This document shows positions 32,437 through 45,700 of a stretch of DNA of 64,000 nucleotides, in pieces. The number at the start of each line of letters is the position of its first letter. The stretch's first letter is position 1. Made by a program: the position numbers and the translations under genes. The DNA is taken from contig NC_089581.1 of the NCBI RefSeq assembly GCF_019320115.1, positions 15,277,100-15,341,099 on the forward strand. Direction: 5' to 3'. Below the pieces are notes generated by a model. The model searched no databases and was not told the DNA's origin. It worked only from the letters and a program-made list of their open reading frames with translations. The DNA is from Miscanthus floridulus. Its lineage: Eukaryota > Streptophyta > Magnoliopsida > Poales > Poaceae.

Positions 32437-33000
32437 GAGGAGCCCTCGAGCCTCCGCCCGGAGCAAGAGGGCGATCAGGGGTCCCCCTGGCTTTTTTGTT
32501 TGACCCTCACATATCCTTTTTGTTTGGACGGAGGGGTTGTTTGCCGAGCCCATTCGGGTGCGAGCCTGGGCCGCTGGGTCTCGGCAAGGTTGCAGGAAGA
32601 GCCCCCTAGCCTCTACACGGAGCAAGAGGGCCGTCGGGAGTTCCCCTGGCTTTTTGTACGCCCCTCGCGTGTGAGGGTTTGTTTGTCGAGGCCCCCTTGG
32701 GTGCGAGCCTGGGTCGCGGGGTCCCGACATATCCACAGGAAGGGCTCCCTAGCCTCTGCACGGAGCGAGAGGGCCGTCAGGAGCTCCCCTGGCTTTTTGT
32801 ACGACCCTCGTGCTTCCTTTTCGCTCGGAAGGAGGGGTTGTTTTGCCAAGCCCCCTCGAGTGCGAGCTGGGGTCGCTAGGTCTCGGCAAGGTTGCAGGAA
32901 GAGCCCCTTAGCCTTTGCACGGAGCAAGAGGTCCGTTAGGGGTTCCCCTGGCTTTTCGTACGACCCTCACGCTTCCTTTTCGCTCGGAAGGAGGGGTGGA
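32437..33000. repeat. Tandem subrepeats, four units of about 142-160 bp
   Basis: Units begin near 32437, 32597, 32739 and 32898. Each starts with a GAAGAGCCCC-type block, then 'GGAGCAAGAGGGC' and 'CCCCTGGCTTTTTGTACG', and ends 'TCTCGGCAAGGTTGCAG'. A further single unit occurs near 31880 and one in the right arm near 47500. Tandem subrepeats in the 3' UTR are known for Tat-lineage elements. Confidence 0.85.
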
Positions 33001-33283
33001 ATGTGCCAGGCTACCCTCGGTGGGCACGAGCGGTGGCACTTCCGGTGAGCTGTTATCGGGTAAGTCCAAGTGGAGGCCCGTACCCCGTTTGCTAGGGGAC
33101 GGCTAGTGGTCTAGAGACGCACTCCAAGAGTACCGGAGGGTTTCTCTAGTGGGTGCCGAGGCCGTTCGCTGGGCCCTGGTGGCCCGGCGCCTCCCTACGG
33201 TGGGATCCCATTCGGAGACCTCCCTGCCGATCTCGGACATGACTTAGGGCCTCCCAAGCATTTCGCTTGCTTAGGCCTCGGCC
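32997..33283. repeat. Second copy of the segment at 31977-32253
   Basis: About 280 bp nearly identical in the same orientation to 31977-32253 (shared 'GAGCTGTTATCGGGTAAGTC' and 'GGTTTCTCTAGTGGGTGCCG'). The match ends exactly where the plus-strand leader starts, which marks the internal breakpoint. Confidence 0.85.
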
Positions 33284-36200
33284 CCGTGCACGCCAGGTAG
33301 GGGCGTCTGCGTGTCAGTTTCGTCATCCCAACAAGTTCCAGATGGCAGACCCCGTATGACCACTGCGTCTCGGCACGATGGTCTAATTTGGGAGCCTAGA
33401 ATTCATGTCTCTAGGGCACGAGTACGACATGGTACTCCTCACACCCCGAGCCTCGCCTGCCGACGACGACGTCACGCACCGGCATCCCAGGCACAGGCGG
33501 CGCCCGAGCGGCCGCTCTCGCTGCACTCGCCAGGCACGACGCGAGTAGGATCACCCCGACGCTACGCGAACCCAGGGTGACTCACCGCTCTCCGCCGGTA
33601 TCCTACGACCCGCTGTTGGCGCAAGGTCCCTAGCTGGAGACCTGTCTAGCCTGAGCATAGACAAGGGAAAAACGCCGGTGGCACCCGGCGATGCCCTGAC
33701 ATCAAGCTCCGCTCCACCACTCTTTGAGGAGCCAACTCCAGCAGAGCAAAGCCCGACGACGGCACCATCCCCATACCCCTTCAGGTTGAGAAATGCCGCC
33801 GCCTCCTATGCTTATGCCTACGCTTCCATTCACGCAGAGCCCTCAGGCCACCACCAACGCTTCGCTCTCGACTTTGACACTACCGTGCCGACCCACACTC
33901 ACGCCGACTCCTCAGAGGAGGACGAGGCATGGGCTAGAGTGGATTTCTCTGGCCTCCATGACCGTGAAACCATGCGCCGCTTCTTGGCCACGAGTGACTA
34001 TTGCTTTGGCTACTCTGATTCTGACGATGAAGGCGCTTACGATCCCTCTCGTGAGTGCTTCCACGTCAGACTTGGGATGCCAAGCACGGGCGATGAAGAC
34101 GAGGGGGTGGGCAACCGTACCCCGCTTCATCAGGGAATGGGTGATGCCACGCCCTCACGCATTGTCCCACTGACAGCACGGAACGAGAACCTTGCCCTTG
34201 GATAATTTCGACGCCCGGACCTAGAGCAGCTTCGTGAACTTCAGGCCAAGGTTGAGCAAGATCGACTCCTTCTGCAACAGCTCCGAAACACTCTTGAGCA
34301 GGAGCAGCAGGGCCATGGTGATGGTGGAGGATCCCGGCGGTGGGCCCGCGATGTGCACCACCGCATCAACGACGATGAAGGAGACGATCGTCCCCCAATA
34401 TTCAATCGTGCTAGCCAGAATGTCGCGGCTACAGCGATGCTAGTGCGCACGATGCCCGAGCCCTCTACCACGGAAGGGCGACGGGTTCACGGTGAGCTCC
34501 AAGATCTCCTCGTGACCGTCGCGGTGCAGCAGGCTGAGAGTTTTGCCTCTCGACGGCGCGGAGCCACCTCAGACCTCCCCTCGGCACCGCATCGATAAGA
34601 TAAGGAGGCCTTAGTTCGTCCCGAGCCCGCTCGGGCGCCAATAGCCCACGGGGTCCCCTTGCGGCTCGACCGCCTCGGCAACCAACGTGAGGTGCAGGCA
34701 GACCATGAGGTGGTCAGCAGGCGACGACGCCACGACAACGAGGGGCTCGCCCAGGGCTACCATCCACACTAGGGTGGCCGTTATGACAGTGAGGAGGACC
34801 GCAGTCCTTCTCCTGAACCACCTGGTCCTCGGGTCTTCAGTAGAGCCATCCGCGCTGCACATTTCCCAGCCCGGTTCCAACAACTAGCCAACCTCACAAA
34901 GTATAGCGGTGAGACCAATCCCGAACTCTAGCTTGCCGATTACCGCCTGGCTTGTCAGCTTGGTGGTGCGGACAATGACCTGGTCATCATCCGCAACCTC
35001 CCCTTACTCTTGTCAGACTCGGCACGAGCCTGGCTTGAGCACCTTCCTCCCTCTCAGATCCACGACTGGCGCAACTTGGTTAGGATCTTCATCAGGAATT
35101 TCTAGGGCACATACGTGTGCCCTAGAAACTCCTGGGACCTTAAGAGCTATCGCCAGAAACCGAACGAGTCTCTCCGAGACTTTATTCGGTGCTTCTCTAA
35201 ACAGTGCACCGAGTTGCCCAGCGTCGGTGACTCAGAGATCGTCTAGGCTTTCCTCTCTGGCACCACCTGCCGAGACTTGGTCCGAGGGTTAGGCCGGAAC
35301 GTGCCGCGCTCGGCTACCGCGCTCCTCAACATCGCCACCAACTTCGCCTCAGGCGAAGAGGCTGTAGGGGCCATCTTCCCCGAGAATGACGCCAAAGGGA
35401 AGCGAAGGGATGAGGCCCCTGAGGCCTCAGTTCCCCACCTCCCCAAAAGAAAGAAAAAGGGACGCTAGGGGAAGCAGGCCGTCCTCGAGGCCGATCTGGT
35501 CACGGCCGCAGAACGCAAGAATCCCCGAGGCCCTAGGGGCCCTAGGCCCTTCGACGACATGCTTAAGAAACCCTGCCCTTACCACTAGGCCCTGATAAAG
35601 CATGCCCTCGAGGATTGCTCCATGCTGCGGCATTACTATACCAGGCTCGGACTCCCCGACGACGACGCGAAGCAGAAAGGCGCCGGCGACCGGGACGATG
35701 ACAAGGACGACAGGTTCCCCGAGGTACACAACGCCTTCATGATCTTTGGCGGACCCTCGGCGTGCCTTACGGTGCGACAGCGAAAGAGGGAACGCTGAGA
35801 GGTCTTCTCGGTCAAGGTGGCCACTCCCCGATACCTCGACTGGTCTCAGGAGGCGATCACCTTTGATCGAGATGACCACCCCAACCATGTCCTGAATCTC
35901 GGGCAGTACCCGCTTGTCGTCGACCCGATCATGGGCAACACCCGGCTCACTAAGGTGTTGATGGACGGAGGCAGCGGCCTCAACATCCTCTACGCCAGCA
36001 CCCTAGAGCTCTTGGAGATTGACCGGTCGAGGCTCCGAGGCGACGCCGCACCTTTCCACGGCATCGTACTAGGGAAACGCACGCGACCCCTCGGGCGCAT
36101 CGACCTTCCCGTTTGCTTCGGCACCCCCTCCAACTACCGCAAGGAGGTCCTTACCTTTGAGGTGGTCGGGTTCAGGGGAACCTACCATGCCATCCTGGGG

Positions 36201-38231
36201 CGGCCATGCTATGCCAAGTTCAGGGCAGTCCCCAACTACACCTACCTCAAGCTTAAGATGCCGGGTCCCAACGGTGTCATCACGATTGAGTCCATGTACG
36301 AACATGCATACGACTGTGACATCGAATGCATCGAGTACACCGAGGCTCTCGCGGAGGCCGAGACCCTTATCGCCAACCTCGACCAGCTTAGTGGCGAGGC
36401 ACCTGACTCCAAGCATCATGCAGGGGCGTTCGAGCCCACGGAGGCCATCAAGCTCGTCCCGGTCAACCCCGCCTGCCCCGACGACCGGGCGTTGAGGATC
36501 AACGCCACCCTTGACATCAAATAGGAGGCCGTGCTCATCGACTTCCTCCGTGCGAATGCCGACATGTTCGCATGGAGTCCCTCGGACATGCCGGGCATAC
36601 CGAGGGAGGTCGCCGAGCACGCCTTGGACATCCGGGCCGGCTCTAGACCGGTGAAGCAATGCCTACGCCGATTCGACGAGAAAAAGCGTAGGGCCATCGG
36701 CGAGGAGGTGCAGAAACTCTTGGCGGCCAGGTTCATCAAGGAAGTGTTCCACCCAGAGTGGTTGGCTAACCCCGTGTTAGTTAAGAAGAAAAATGGGAAA
36801 TGGAGGATATGTGTAGACTACACCGGTTTGAATAAAGCCTGTCCAAAAGTCCCCTTCCCATTACCTCGAATCGATCAGATTGTTGACTCCACTACGGGGT
36901 GCGAGACCCTATCTTTCCTTGATGCGTATTCTGGTTACCATCAAATCAAGATGAAAGAGTCCGACCAGCTTGTGACTTCTTTCATCACCCCATTTGGCAT
37001 GTACTGCTACGTGACTATGCCTTTCGGCCTCAGAAACACAGGGGCCACATACCAGCGGTGCATGACCCAGGTCTTTGGCGACCACATTGGGTGAACCATC
37101 AAGGCCTATGTGGATGACATCATGGTCAAGTCTAGAAAGGCCGAGGATCTCGTCGATGACTTGAAGATAGCCTTCAAATGCCTTAGAGAGAAGGGCATCA
37201 AGCTCAATCCCGAGAAGTGTGTGTTCGGGGTCCCCTAAGGCATGCTCTTGGGATTCATAGTCTCAGAACGCGGCATCGAAGCCAACCTAGAGAAGGTCTC
37301 AGCCGTAACCAGCATGTGACCAATTAGAGACCTCAAGGGAGTGCAGAAGGTCATGGGATGCCTTGCGGCCCTGAGCCGCTTCATCTCGCACCTCGGCGAA
37401 AAAGGCTTGCCTCTGTACCGCCTCTTGAGAAAATCTGAACGCTTTTCTTGGACCCCTGAGGCCGAAGAAGCCCTCGCCAAGCTCAAAGCATTGCTCACCA
37501 ATCCTCTCGTCCTGGTGCTGCCAGCCAGAGACGAGGCCCTCTTACTCTACGTCGCTGCAATGACCCAAGTGGACAGCGCTACCGTAGTAGTAGAGAGGCA
37601 GGAAGAGGGGCATGTTCTACCCATCCAATGACCTGTCTACTTCATCAGCGAAGTGCTCTTCGAGACCAAAACACGATACCCCCACATCTAGAAGTTGATC
37701 TACGCTGTACTCTTGGCTCGGCGCAAGCTGCGTCACTACTTCGAGTCTCACCTAGTAACCGTGGTGTCATCTTTCCCCCTGGGAGAGATAATCCATAATC
37801 GGGAGCCTTCGGGTAGGATAGCCAAGTGGGCCGTCGAACTCATGGGGGAAGCCCTCACCTTTGCGCCTCGGAAAGCAATAAAGTCTTAGGTCTTGGCCGA
37901 TTTTGTGGCTGAGTGGACCGACACCCAATTGCCACCTGCTCAAGTCCAGATAGAATGCTGGACCATGTACTTCGACGGGTCTCTGACGAAGACTGGGGCA
38001 GGCGTGGGTCTGCTCTTCATCTCGCCCCTCGGAGTACACATGCGCTACATGGTTCGGCTCCATTTTGCCGCCTCCAACAACGCAGCTGAATATGAGGCCC
38101 TCATCAACGGCCTGCAGATCGCCATCAAACTTGGAGTACGGCGTCTCGACATCCGGGGTGACTCGCAGCTCGTCGTCGATCAAGTCATGAAGGAGTCAAA
38201 CTGCCTCAACCCCAAAATGGAGGCGTACTGC

Positions 38232-40640
38232 TGCAAGGTCCTTGTTGGTTTTGGTAATTGAGTGACAACCTAGGTGGACTAATTGTGTTTATGTGAGATA
38301 CACAGGTGATTAGTCCACAGGTACATGTGTATGAGCAACATATGCCATGGAGGTGAAAATGGCTTGGAGATGTTGCAAAGCTCACACATGTGATGATGAA
38401 GGAGCTTATTGCACATGAGACATGACATTGAGTCATGTGATCAAGGTGGAGAAGATCAAGACAAGACTTGGCTTGATGGACCGGTTGCAAGCATGAAGGG
38501 CAAGTCAAAGGCTTTGGAGTGATGGACCGCGTGGCGGTGAAGCTTGAGCAAGACTTAGCGCCGATAGACGATAGCAACGGTGAAGAGCAAGTAGAGTCAA
38601 GATCGATGAACCAATATGATCATGTGATGATATGAAGTGGATCATATCATTGTTGATCGTGTTGGTGCATGTGTTGCATCGACATTAAAGGAAATGGAAT
38701 GGAATGCGCAAGGCAAAGGTATAACCTAGGGCATTTCATTTCACCGGTCATAGGTGTGTAGAGAAGTTTATGACCGGGTTTAGGATAGATGGCCGTACTA
38801 TCAAGAGGGGCAAACTTGTTTGCATATCGGTCATCTAGTGCCACTCGAGTGATCTAACTTTGCATTGTCGCTAGGATCGAGTGGCGTGGCAAGTTGAGTG
38901 GCTAACATCCTTTGGGAAATGATTGTGAAAATGCTAACACACATACACATGATGGTGTACACTTGGTGGTGTTGGCACATTTACAAAGAAGGTGGTGTTT
39001 GCAGGGGTGAGATGGGTTTTGGGTCCCTCTCTCCCTCTCGCCGAGCTTGCGAGGCGGGATTCGGCGCTTTCGAGAAAATGGTATGCCTATTTTCTATTGC
39101 GTCGGATGCAAATTCTTGGTGGTTGGCTCTTTGGAGCAAGGGTGAAGAAGTTAGAAGTGAAAACGAGTTGGTCGTAAAGATGCTGGCGTCGGTCAACTGA
39201 CCGGACGCTAGATCTGTATGCACCGGACGCTGGCAGGCTGCGTCCGGTCAGGCTGACGTACGGTGACGCAGAAGCTAGAGTGTGACCGGACGCTGGCTGC
39301 GTCCGATCAAGTGTGACCGGACGCGTCCGGTCGAGGTTGGTACCTTACTGGAAACGACCGGACGCTGAGGGTCCAGCGTCCGGTCAGTTGAAGCTGCTGC
39401 GTCCGGTCAAGTCAAGTGACCGTTGGAATTGGGACACGTGGCCGTCTGTGGGCGACCGGACGCTGAGGTCCAGCGTCCGGTCAACACGACCGGAGCGTCC
39501 GGTCAGCCCGACCGTTGCCCAGTGAAGGGGTAACGGCTAGCTTAGCCCTTGGGGCTATAAATAGAAGTGGCCTTCGGCCATGGCTGGTGCTGAGCACCTC
39601 AAGGGACTTAGTGTCCATGCTTGTGAGTGCTTGGGAGCCCTCCATCACACATATACTTGATAGTGGTCATCCGATTGTGTGAGTGAGCGATTCTAGTGCG
39701 ATTGCATCGTGAGGTTGCATCGAGTGGCACTAGGTGATCGAGTTGCAAACCGGTGGTGCTTGTTACTCTTGGAGGTTGCCACCTCCTAGACGGCTTGGTG
39801 GTGGTCTCCGTCGAAGCCCGCAAGAAGCTTGTGCGGGGCTCCGAAGAAGAGCTTGTGAGGGGTACTTGTGCTCACCCCGCGGGAGCCACGAAGAGCAACT
39901 CTAGTAAAGCGTGTCATTGAGCTACCCTCACTCAAGGGGTAGGTTCTTGCGGCGCCCGACGTGTGGGCTTAGCGGGTGATGCTAATTAGCCACCGAACTA
40001 CCAAGTGAGCGGTCGACACAACGGGGACTAGCGTGTTGGCAAACACGTGAACCTCGGGAGAAAAATCATCGTGTCAACCTTGTTCTTCAAGTTGGTTTGC
40101 ATCCCCATTACACAAGCTTGCAATTACTTATATACATATTAAGCTTGTGTAGTTGCTTTTGTAATTAGATAGCTTGTGTAGCTTGCTAATTACCTTCTTG
40201 CTTGTGTAGCATAGAAGTAGCTCCCTTGCGTGGCTAATTTGGTTTTAGTAACCTTGTTAGTCACATTGCTTAGTTTGTGTAGCTAAGTATTTGTGCTCTC
40301 TAATTAGACATTGGTTGCCTTGTTATTGAGCATTGCTAGTGAGCATCATTAGCTTTGTGCTTTTGCTTACTAGCATATGTAGGAGCTCTCTTGTTGCTTA
40401 AAGTACTAGTGGCATAGGTTTGTGTGACCTTGCTCCTAGAATTGTTTAGGAGAGCTCTAGCTAGCCCGGCACCTTTGTTGCTTGATTAGTATCATTGCAA
40501 GGTGCTATTGAACATAGATAGAGAGGTGTAGTCTTGGTTAGACCGATTGTTTTAATTCCGTATTTATATCGGTTAGCCGACATGATTAATTTTAGAAAAG
40601 ACTATTCACCCCCCCTCTAGTCCGCCATCTCGACCCTTCA
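38232..40640 (+). mobile_element. Level 4 of the nest: solo LTR inside RNase H
   Basis: 2409 bp, from TGCAAGG to CCCTTCA, flanked by ACTGC on both sides (38227-38231 and 40641-40645). Removing it with one TSD copy rejoins the gypsy frame exactly. Same family as 5019-7008 but longer in its 3' part (variable 'GCTTGTGTAG' type repeats at 40100-40300), and it lacks the palindrome. It contains its own ACCGGACGC array and a TATA box (39555-39564). Confidence 0.9.
39199..39510. repeat. ACCGGACGC / GCGTCCGGT array
   Basis: About 12 copies of the 9-mer, roughly half in each orientation, including the self-overlapping GACCGGACGCGTCCGGTC. The position relative to the TATA box matches the array at 5689-6030. 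Confidence 0.9.
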
Positions 40641-42178
40641 ACTGCAAGCTGGTACGCCGCCTGGAAGACAAGTTCGACGGTCTCGAGCTCAACCACATCG
40701 CGCGGAAATACAAGGAGGCCATGGATGAACTGGCAAAGATGGCCTTGGCACGGGCTCCAATCCCCCCGAACGTCTTTGCCAGGGACCTCCACAAGCCTTC
40801 CATCGACTACGCCTTGGCAGCGGAAGAGGGCCCACCGGCCGAAACCACCACGGGGCTCGACGCCCCCTCTGCTGCCAAAACTCTCTCGACCAAGCCTGAG
40901 GTCATGGAAGTCAACACCGAGCCTCCCCAGGCTGACCAGGACGCGGACTGGCGAATCCCATTCCTTGATTAGCTTGCTCGGGGAGAGCTTCCTAGTGACA
41001 GGACCGAGGCCCGACGGCTTGCGCGGCGAGCCAAGACTTATGCCCTCTACAATGGCGAATTGTACAGGCGAAGTCCCTCCGGTGTCCTCCAACGATGCAT
41101 CACCGCCGAGGCAGGCCAAACCCTGCTTTGGGACTTGCACGTAGGGGCCTGCGGGCACCATGCGGCGCCTCAGACGCTCGTCGGAAACGCTTTCCGCCAA
41201 GGGTTCTACTGGGCGACGGCGGTTGCCGACGCCACCAAGCTAGTACGCTCCTACGAAGGATGCCAGTACTATGCTCGACAGACGCACCTCCCAGCCCTGG
41301 CCCTCCAAACCATCCCCATTACGTGGCCGTTCGCCGTGTGGGGGCTCGACATGGTCGGGCCTCTGCAAAAGGCCCCCGGGGGCTACACCCATCTACTGGT
41401 TGCAATCGATAAGTTCTCCAAATTGATCGAGGCTCGTCCGATCAATCGAATCAAATCCGAGCAAGCAGTGCTGTTCTTCACTGACATTATCCACAAGTTT
41501 GGGATCCCTAACACCATCATCACCGACAACGGGACACAGTTCACCGGCAAAAAATTATTGACGTTCTGCGACGACCACCACATCCGTGTGGCCTAGTCGG
41601 CCGTAGGACACCCAAGGACCAATGGCCAAGTAGAACATGCCAACGGCATGATCCTACAAGGCCTCAAGCCAAGAATTTACAACCGGTTGAAGAAGTTTGG
41701 CAAGAAATGGCTCGCCGAACTCCCATCGGTCATCTGGAGCCTGAGGAACACTCCAAGCCGAGCCACGGGGTTCACGCCTTTCTTCCTGGTCTATGGAGCC
41801 GAGGCCATCCTCCCCACTGACTTGGAATATGGTTCCCCGAGGCTACATGCCTATAACGAAGAAAGCAACCACACCACCCGAGAGGACACCCTCAACCAAC
41901 TAGAGGAAGCCCAAGACGTCGCACTGCAGCACTCGGCTAAATACCAGCAAACCCTATGGCGCTATCAGGCCCGGCGCATCCGAAGCCGAGACTTGAAGGT
42001 AGGCGACCTGGTGTTGAGGCTGGCGCAGAGCAACAAGGGTCGCCACAAGCTGACCCCGTCATAGGAAGGACCGTACATCATCGCCCAAGTGCTGAAGCCT
42101 GGGACCTACAAGCTAGCCAACGAGAAGGGTGAAATCTTCACCAACGCTTGGAATATAGAACAGCTACGTCGCTTTTAA

Positions 42179-42751
42179 CCTTAAAATCCCAAGCACTGTA
42201 TATATTGTTTCTCGGAATTCAATTGAAAAGCGTTCTTTAGTTGTTCTATTTTTTCAAGAAACCCCCCCGAGCCCACTGTGGGTCTCGGCAATACGATGAC
42301 ACTGTAAGGGAGACTCGGCTCTGCCTCCGTAGAACCGAATCTCCCTTGGGGGCTAGATGGGGGATTCCCCCTAAGTCCCATGCACCATTTTTAGTCGTTT
42401 TTTGAAAAAAAATCCTACGCCAAACCCTCTAGCACGCTCTGACGAATCGGTTGCGAAAAAACCAAGGACCAAAAGCCCGTCTCAGGGCCAGAAGGCCGGT
42501 AGAGTCGCGAGACGGCCTAAGCCTCCGGGCTATGGCCCTCCCTCACCACCTTTCACCCAGGGGACGGCTTAGGCTCCAAGGAAGTTTTTTGCGAAGAAAT
42601 CTGATCAGAGACAACAAGAGGGCAGAGGCTCGGAAATACAAGACAAACGATTAAGAAACATGAGTACTTCAAAAAGAAAGGCCTCCACGACCACAAGCGT
42701 TATGATACATAGTTAATTCCTATTCTATTTACATGGCCGCTTAGGCCTAGG
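42179..42751. other. Spacer between gag-pol and the antisense gene
   Basis: About 570 bp with a short C-rich run and no coding frame. It holds the tail-to-tail 3' ends of the sense polyprotein and the antisense gene. Confidence 0.5.
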
Positions 42752-45700
42752 TCATGGCTTAGGGCCTCCAGCATCGGCAGACGGCGGAGGAGCGACCACC
42801 TCCTCTTCGAACAGCTTGGCCAACGCCATACCGGGACCCTCCGCCGCCTCCATTAGCTTCGCAACTGCCTCGTCAGCCTCCTCATCATCATCGGGTAGGA
42901 CATAGCCATTGCTGATGGCTTAGAGGTCAACGCCTATGTAGTGCGAGGTCATGACGGCCAGTGCGCGCTTGACGCCCGTATGCAGCGCTCCTCGGAGCCG
43001 CTCGCGTACTTGACCGCTCAATGCAATCAGACGGCTCCCAAGGGAGCTACCTGATTGAACCCTCCTCGACCTCTAAGGCCTCACAGGTGGTGCGGGCGGC
43101 ACTCTTCAGCGCCTCGTGTTCCCCGATCTCGGTCTCGAGCACCGCCTGCACCACGACGGAAGCCTCGGCTGCCCGGGTAACCTCCGCCTCTGACTCTGCA
43201 CCATAGGAAACGAAACAGGGTTGAGCGTAAAGGAAAACAAGCTAAATAGGGACGGAAGCCTACGAAACTCACCCTTGGCCTTCAGCTCCCAGCATCGGGC
43301 CTCAACCCGAGAGGCCTTGGCTTTCTCCTTCAGGCGCTGGGCCTCGACCCGAGAAGCCACGGCATCCCTGGAAGCTTCACTCCCCAGCTCTGCGTCACAC
43401 CAGGAAGTTAGGGAGTGAACATAAGAAAAAGCGAATAAAACGAGGGGACTAGGACTCACCCTCGGCCTTTCCCCTCCAAACCACAGCCTTGGTTCGCGAG
43501 GCCTCAGCCGCTGCAAGGGCCTCATCCAAAGCGTCTTTCGTCAGCTGGTGCGCACTCTGTTCCGCTCCTAGCTGCTCAGCAAGAGCCTTGCCCGAGGCCG
43601 TGGCTTCTTCGGCTCGAGACCTGAAGGCATCCCGATCACTGGCCACGTGGGTGAGCTCCTCCTCCAACTCCTTGACCCGCGCCACCAGAGGGGCGAGCAG
43701 CTCTTGAGCCGTGGCCGCCTCGACCTTCGTGTCGGCACAACGAAGGTGGAGGTCCTCCACCTCTGCGCTCTGCGCCGATAGGAGCTCGTTGGCACCTACA
43801 AGAAGGCCCTTCTACCACTGAAGCTGGTCCCAGACGTCCCTCTCCCACCAGAGAAAGACCAATTTCCCAAGGGACCGGGTCTCGAGCTCCTGGGGAAACA
43901 GAACAGGCGTCAATCCCTACAAAGGAAACTCGGAAAAAGACCACCGCATGAGAAAAGAAAGCACGAACCTGGGCGACTCTGGGCAGATCATTGGCCACCA
44001 CGGACAGCGCCGTCTGTAGTGACCGCTCCACCAGCTGGCGGTACTGCTCGAACGTGTCCCAACGACCGCCCTCGGCCGCATCCTCGAGGGCAAATAGAGG
44101 CTCTGCTTTAGGGTCGTTCGGCTCTACCACAGGACATGCGGGTGATCCCACCTGCGGGGCTCGGGTCGTACTTGCGCGAGGGCCGAGCTTCCCTCGCCCA
44201 GGGTTGGAACCGGCTGTTCCACGACACCGGCCACCTCGGCGCCGGCCATCTCCTGTTCCTATGAAGTATCGTCGGAGGAGATCGGAAGGACCTCCACCTC
44301 CCGGGCGCTTTCCCGCAACAACGGCGGGCCTTGAACCAAGGGTGCCACCGAGGCCTCCGCCACCTTCATCTCCACCTCCTAGGCCGACAGCCTTGCCATG
44401 ATCATGTCAGCCTCAGTGGTCCCGGGGCTCCGGCCTCCGACATCGTGGCCTCGGTGGTCCCGGGGGCTTCGACCTCCGCCATCGTGGCCTCGGTGGTCCC
44501 GGGGGCTCCGGCCTCCGCCATCGTGGCCTCGGTGGTCGCGAGGGCTCCGGTGCCCACCGCAGCGGCCTCGATGGTCCTGGGGGCCACGGCCTCCGTCGTC
44601 CCAGCCTGTGAAACCCCGGGGACCTCGATCCCGGTGGTCTCGGTGGCCAAGGGAACCTCGGCCGCATCCGACCCATGGGCATCGCCATCGCGGGGCGGAG
44701 GCGCTCCCTTCCCCACCTGTGTCAGGGCCGCCTCGGCAGCCCCTCCTTGGGTGGTCGGCTACTTCGGGTCGTCCCTCGCCGACGCTGTGCCATGTTGCAG
44801 GGCGGCTTACGCCTCCGCCACCCAGTGGGTGGTGGAGCCGGGGTTAACCTTGAGTGCTTTTAGGGGCGCCAAGGTAGGCACCTCCGCAGGCCGCTTTCAG
44901 CTAAGGACAAAATGTTTATAAGGTCAGCACAAGACAAAAGAATGAATGGAAAGCACTGCGGCTCCACCAAAAATACACCTACCTTGAGCGGGGCTGCAAC
45001 CGCTTCGGCATGGCGACCCTTGTCTATGCAGGCGGTGGCGGCGGCAGAGGCATGGTCTCCGTGTTCATCGGCGCCGGTTGGTCCTCGACGGACCCCGACG
45101 CCCCTCGGTCCTCTGCGGGGACAGTTGCGTCGTCCCCACCGCCACCCGCTCCACCGCTGCCGTCGAGCCCACCGGGCTGACGGCACGCTTGCCCAACGCC
45201 CGCTCCTCGGGTGTGTCGGCCTCAGCCCCGAGGCGGGCAACCGCCGACCCCGGGGCGGCTCCTCCTCCTCCTGGGAGCGCCGGGCTGCTTACCGATGCCC
45301 CGGGCACCGTCTCCCCTACGTCACGGAGATAGTCCAGGGGACCCCGCCCCATCTCGCCCTCGTCATCCCCGTCTGAGGCATCCATCGATAGCGACAGCGA
45401 CGGCGACTCCTCCAACAGGAGGCCGTCCTTCCTTTGCTGCCAGCGGCGCTTATCCAATTCCTCGCGCGCGAGGATCTTCTTCGTGCGCTTCGCCGCCTTG
45501 GCGTCCTTCCGCTTTTTCTTCACCCGCCGCCTTGCATCCTCAGGAATGGGCGGCGGAGAGGCGCGCACGTCCCTCATCCCCTGCAGGAACGGTGAACGCG
45601 CATAAGGGAACGAGAAGTAAGGAGAAATGGAGAAGGCTCGGGGGCTGCAGCAGCGCGCGACTTACCAGCGAGAGGAACCCCCGCGACAGGCGCATCACGA

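Larger units (their letters stand above)
33678..42178 (+). pseudogene. Gypsy gag-pol polyprotein with many nonsense codons
   Basis: A single reading frame runs from the ATG at 33678 to the natural TAA at 42176-42178, allowing for the LTR inserted at 38232-40645. Order: gag (to about 35800); aspartic protease near 35955-35990 ('LMDGGSGLNILYA', atypical Ser/Gly context); reverse transcriptase 36560-37300 with intact YVDD at 37107-37118; RNase H from about 37960, split after 38231 and continuing at 40646; integrase 41100-42060 with a His-His zinc region, where the first Cys of the C-x2-C pair is Tyr, and DDE motifs ('GLDMVGPL', 'TDNGTQF', 'NGQVEHANG'). This is the Ty3/gypsy order. There are 19 internal stops (12 TAG, 4 TGA, 3 TAA) but no net frameshift. 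Non-functional. Confidence 0.85.

Noticed and set aside
33284..33677. A hidden plus-strand 5' LTR of the gypsy element
   Set aside because: The leader starts directly after the inverted 3'-UTR copy. I find no TGTTGGG...ACCGACA sequence in plus orientation upstream.
33678..42178. Programmed readthrough of TAG codons as an explanation for the open gag-pol frame
   Set aside because: Twelve TAG plus seven other stops is far more than any known readthrough strategy, and an integrase zinc ligand is also lost. Decay is the better explanation.
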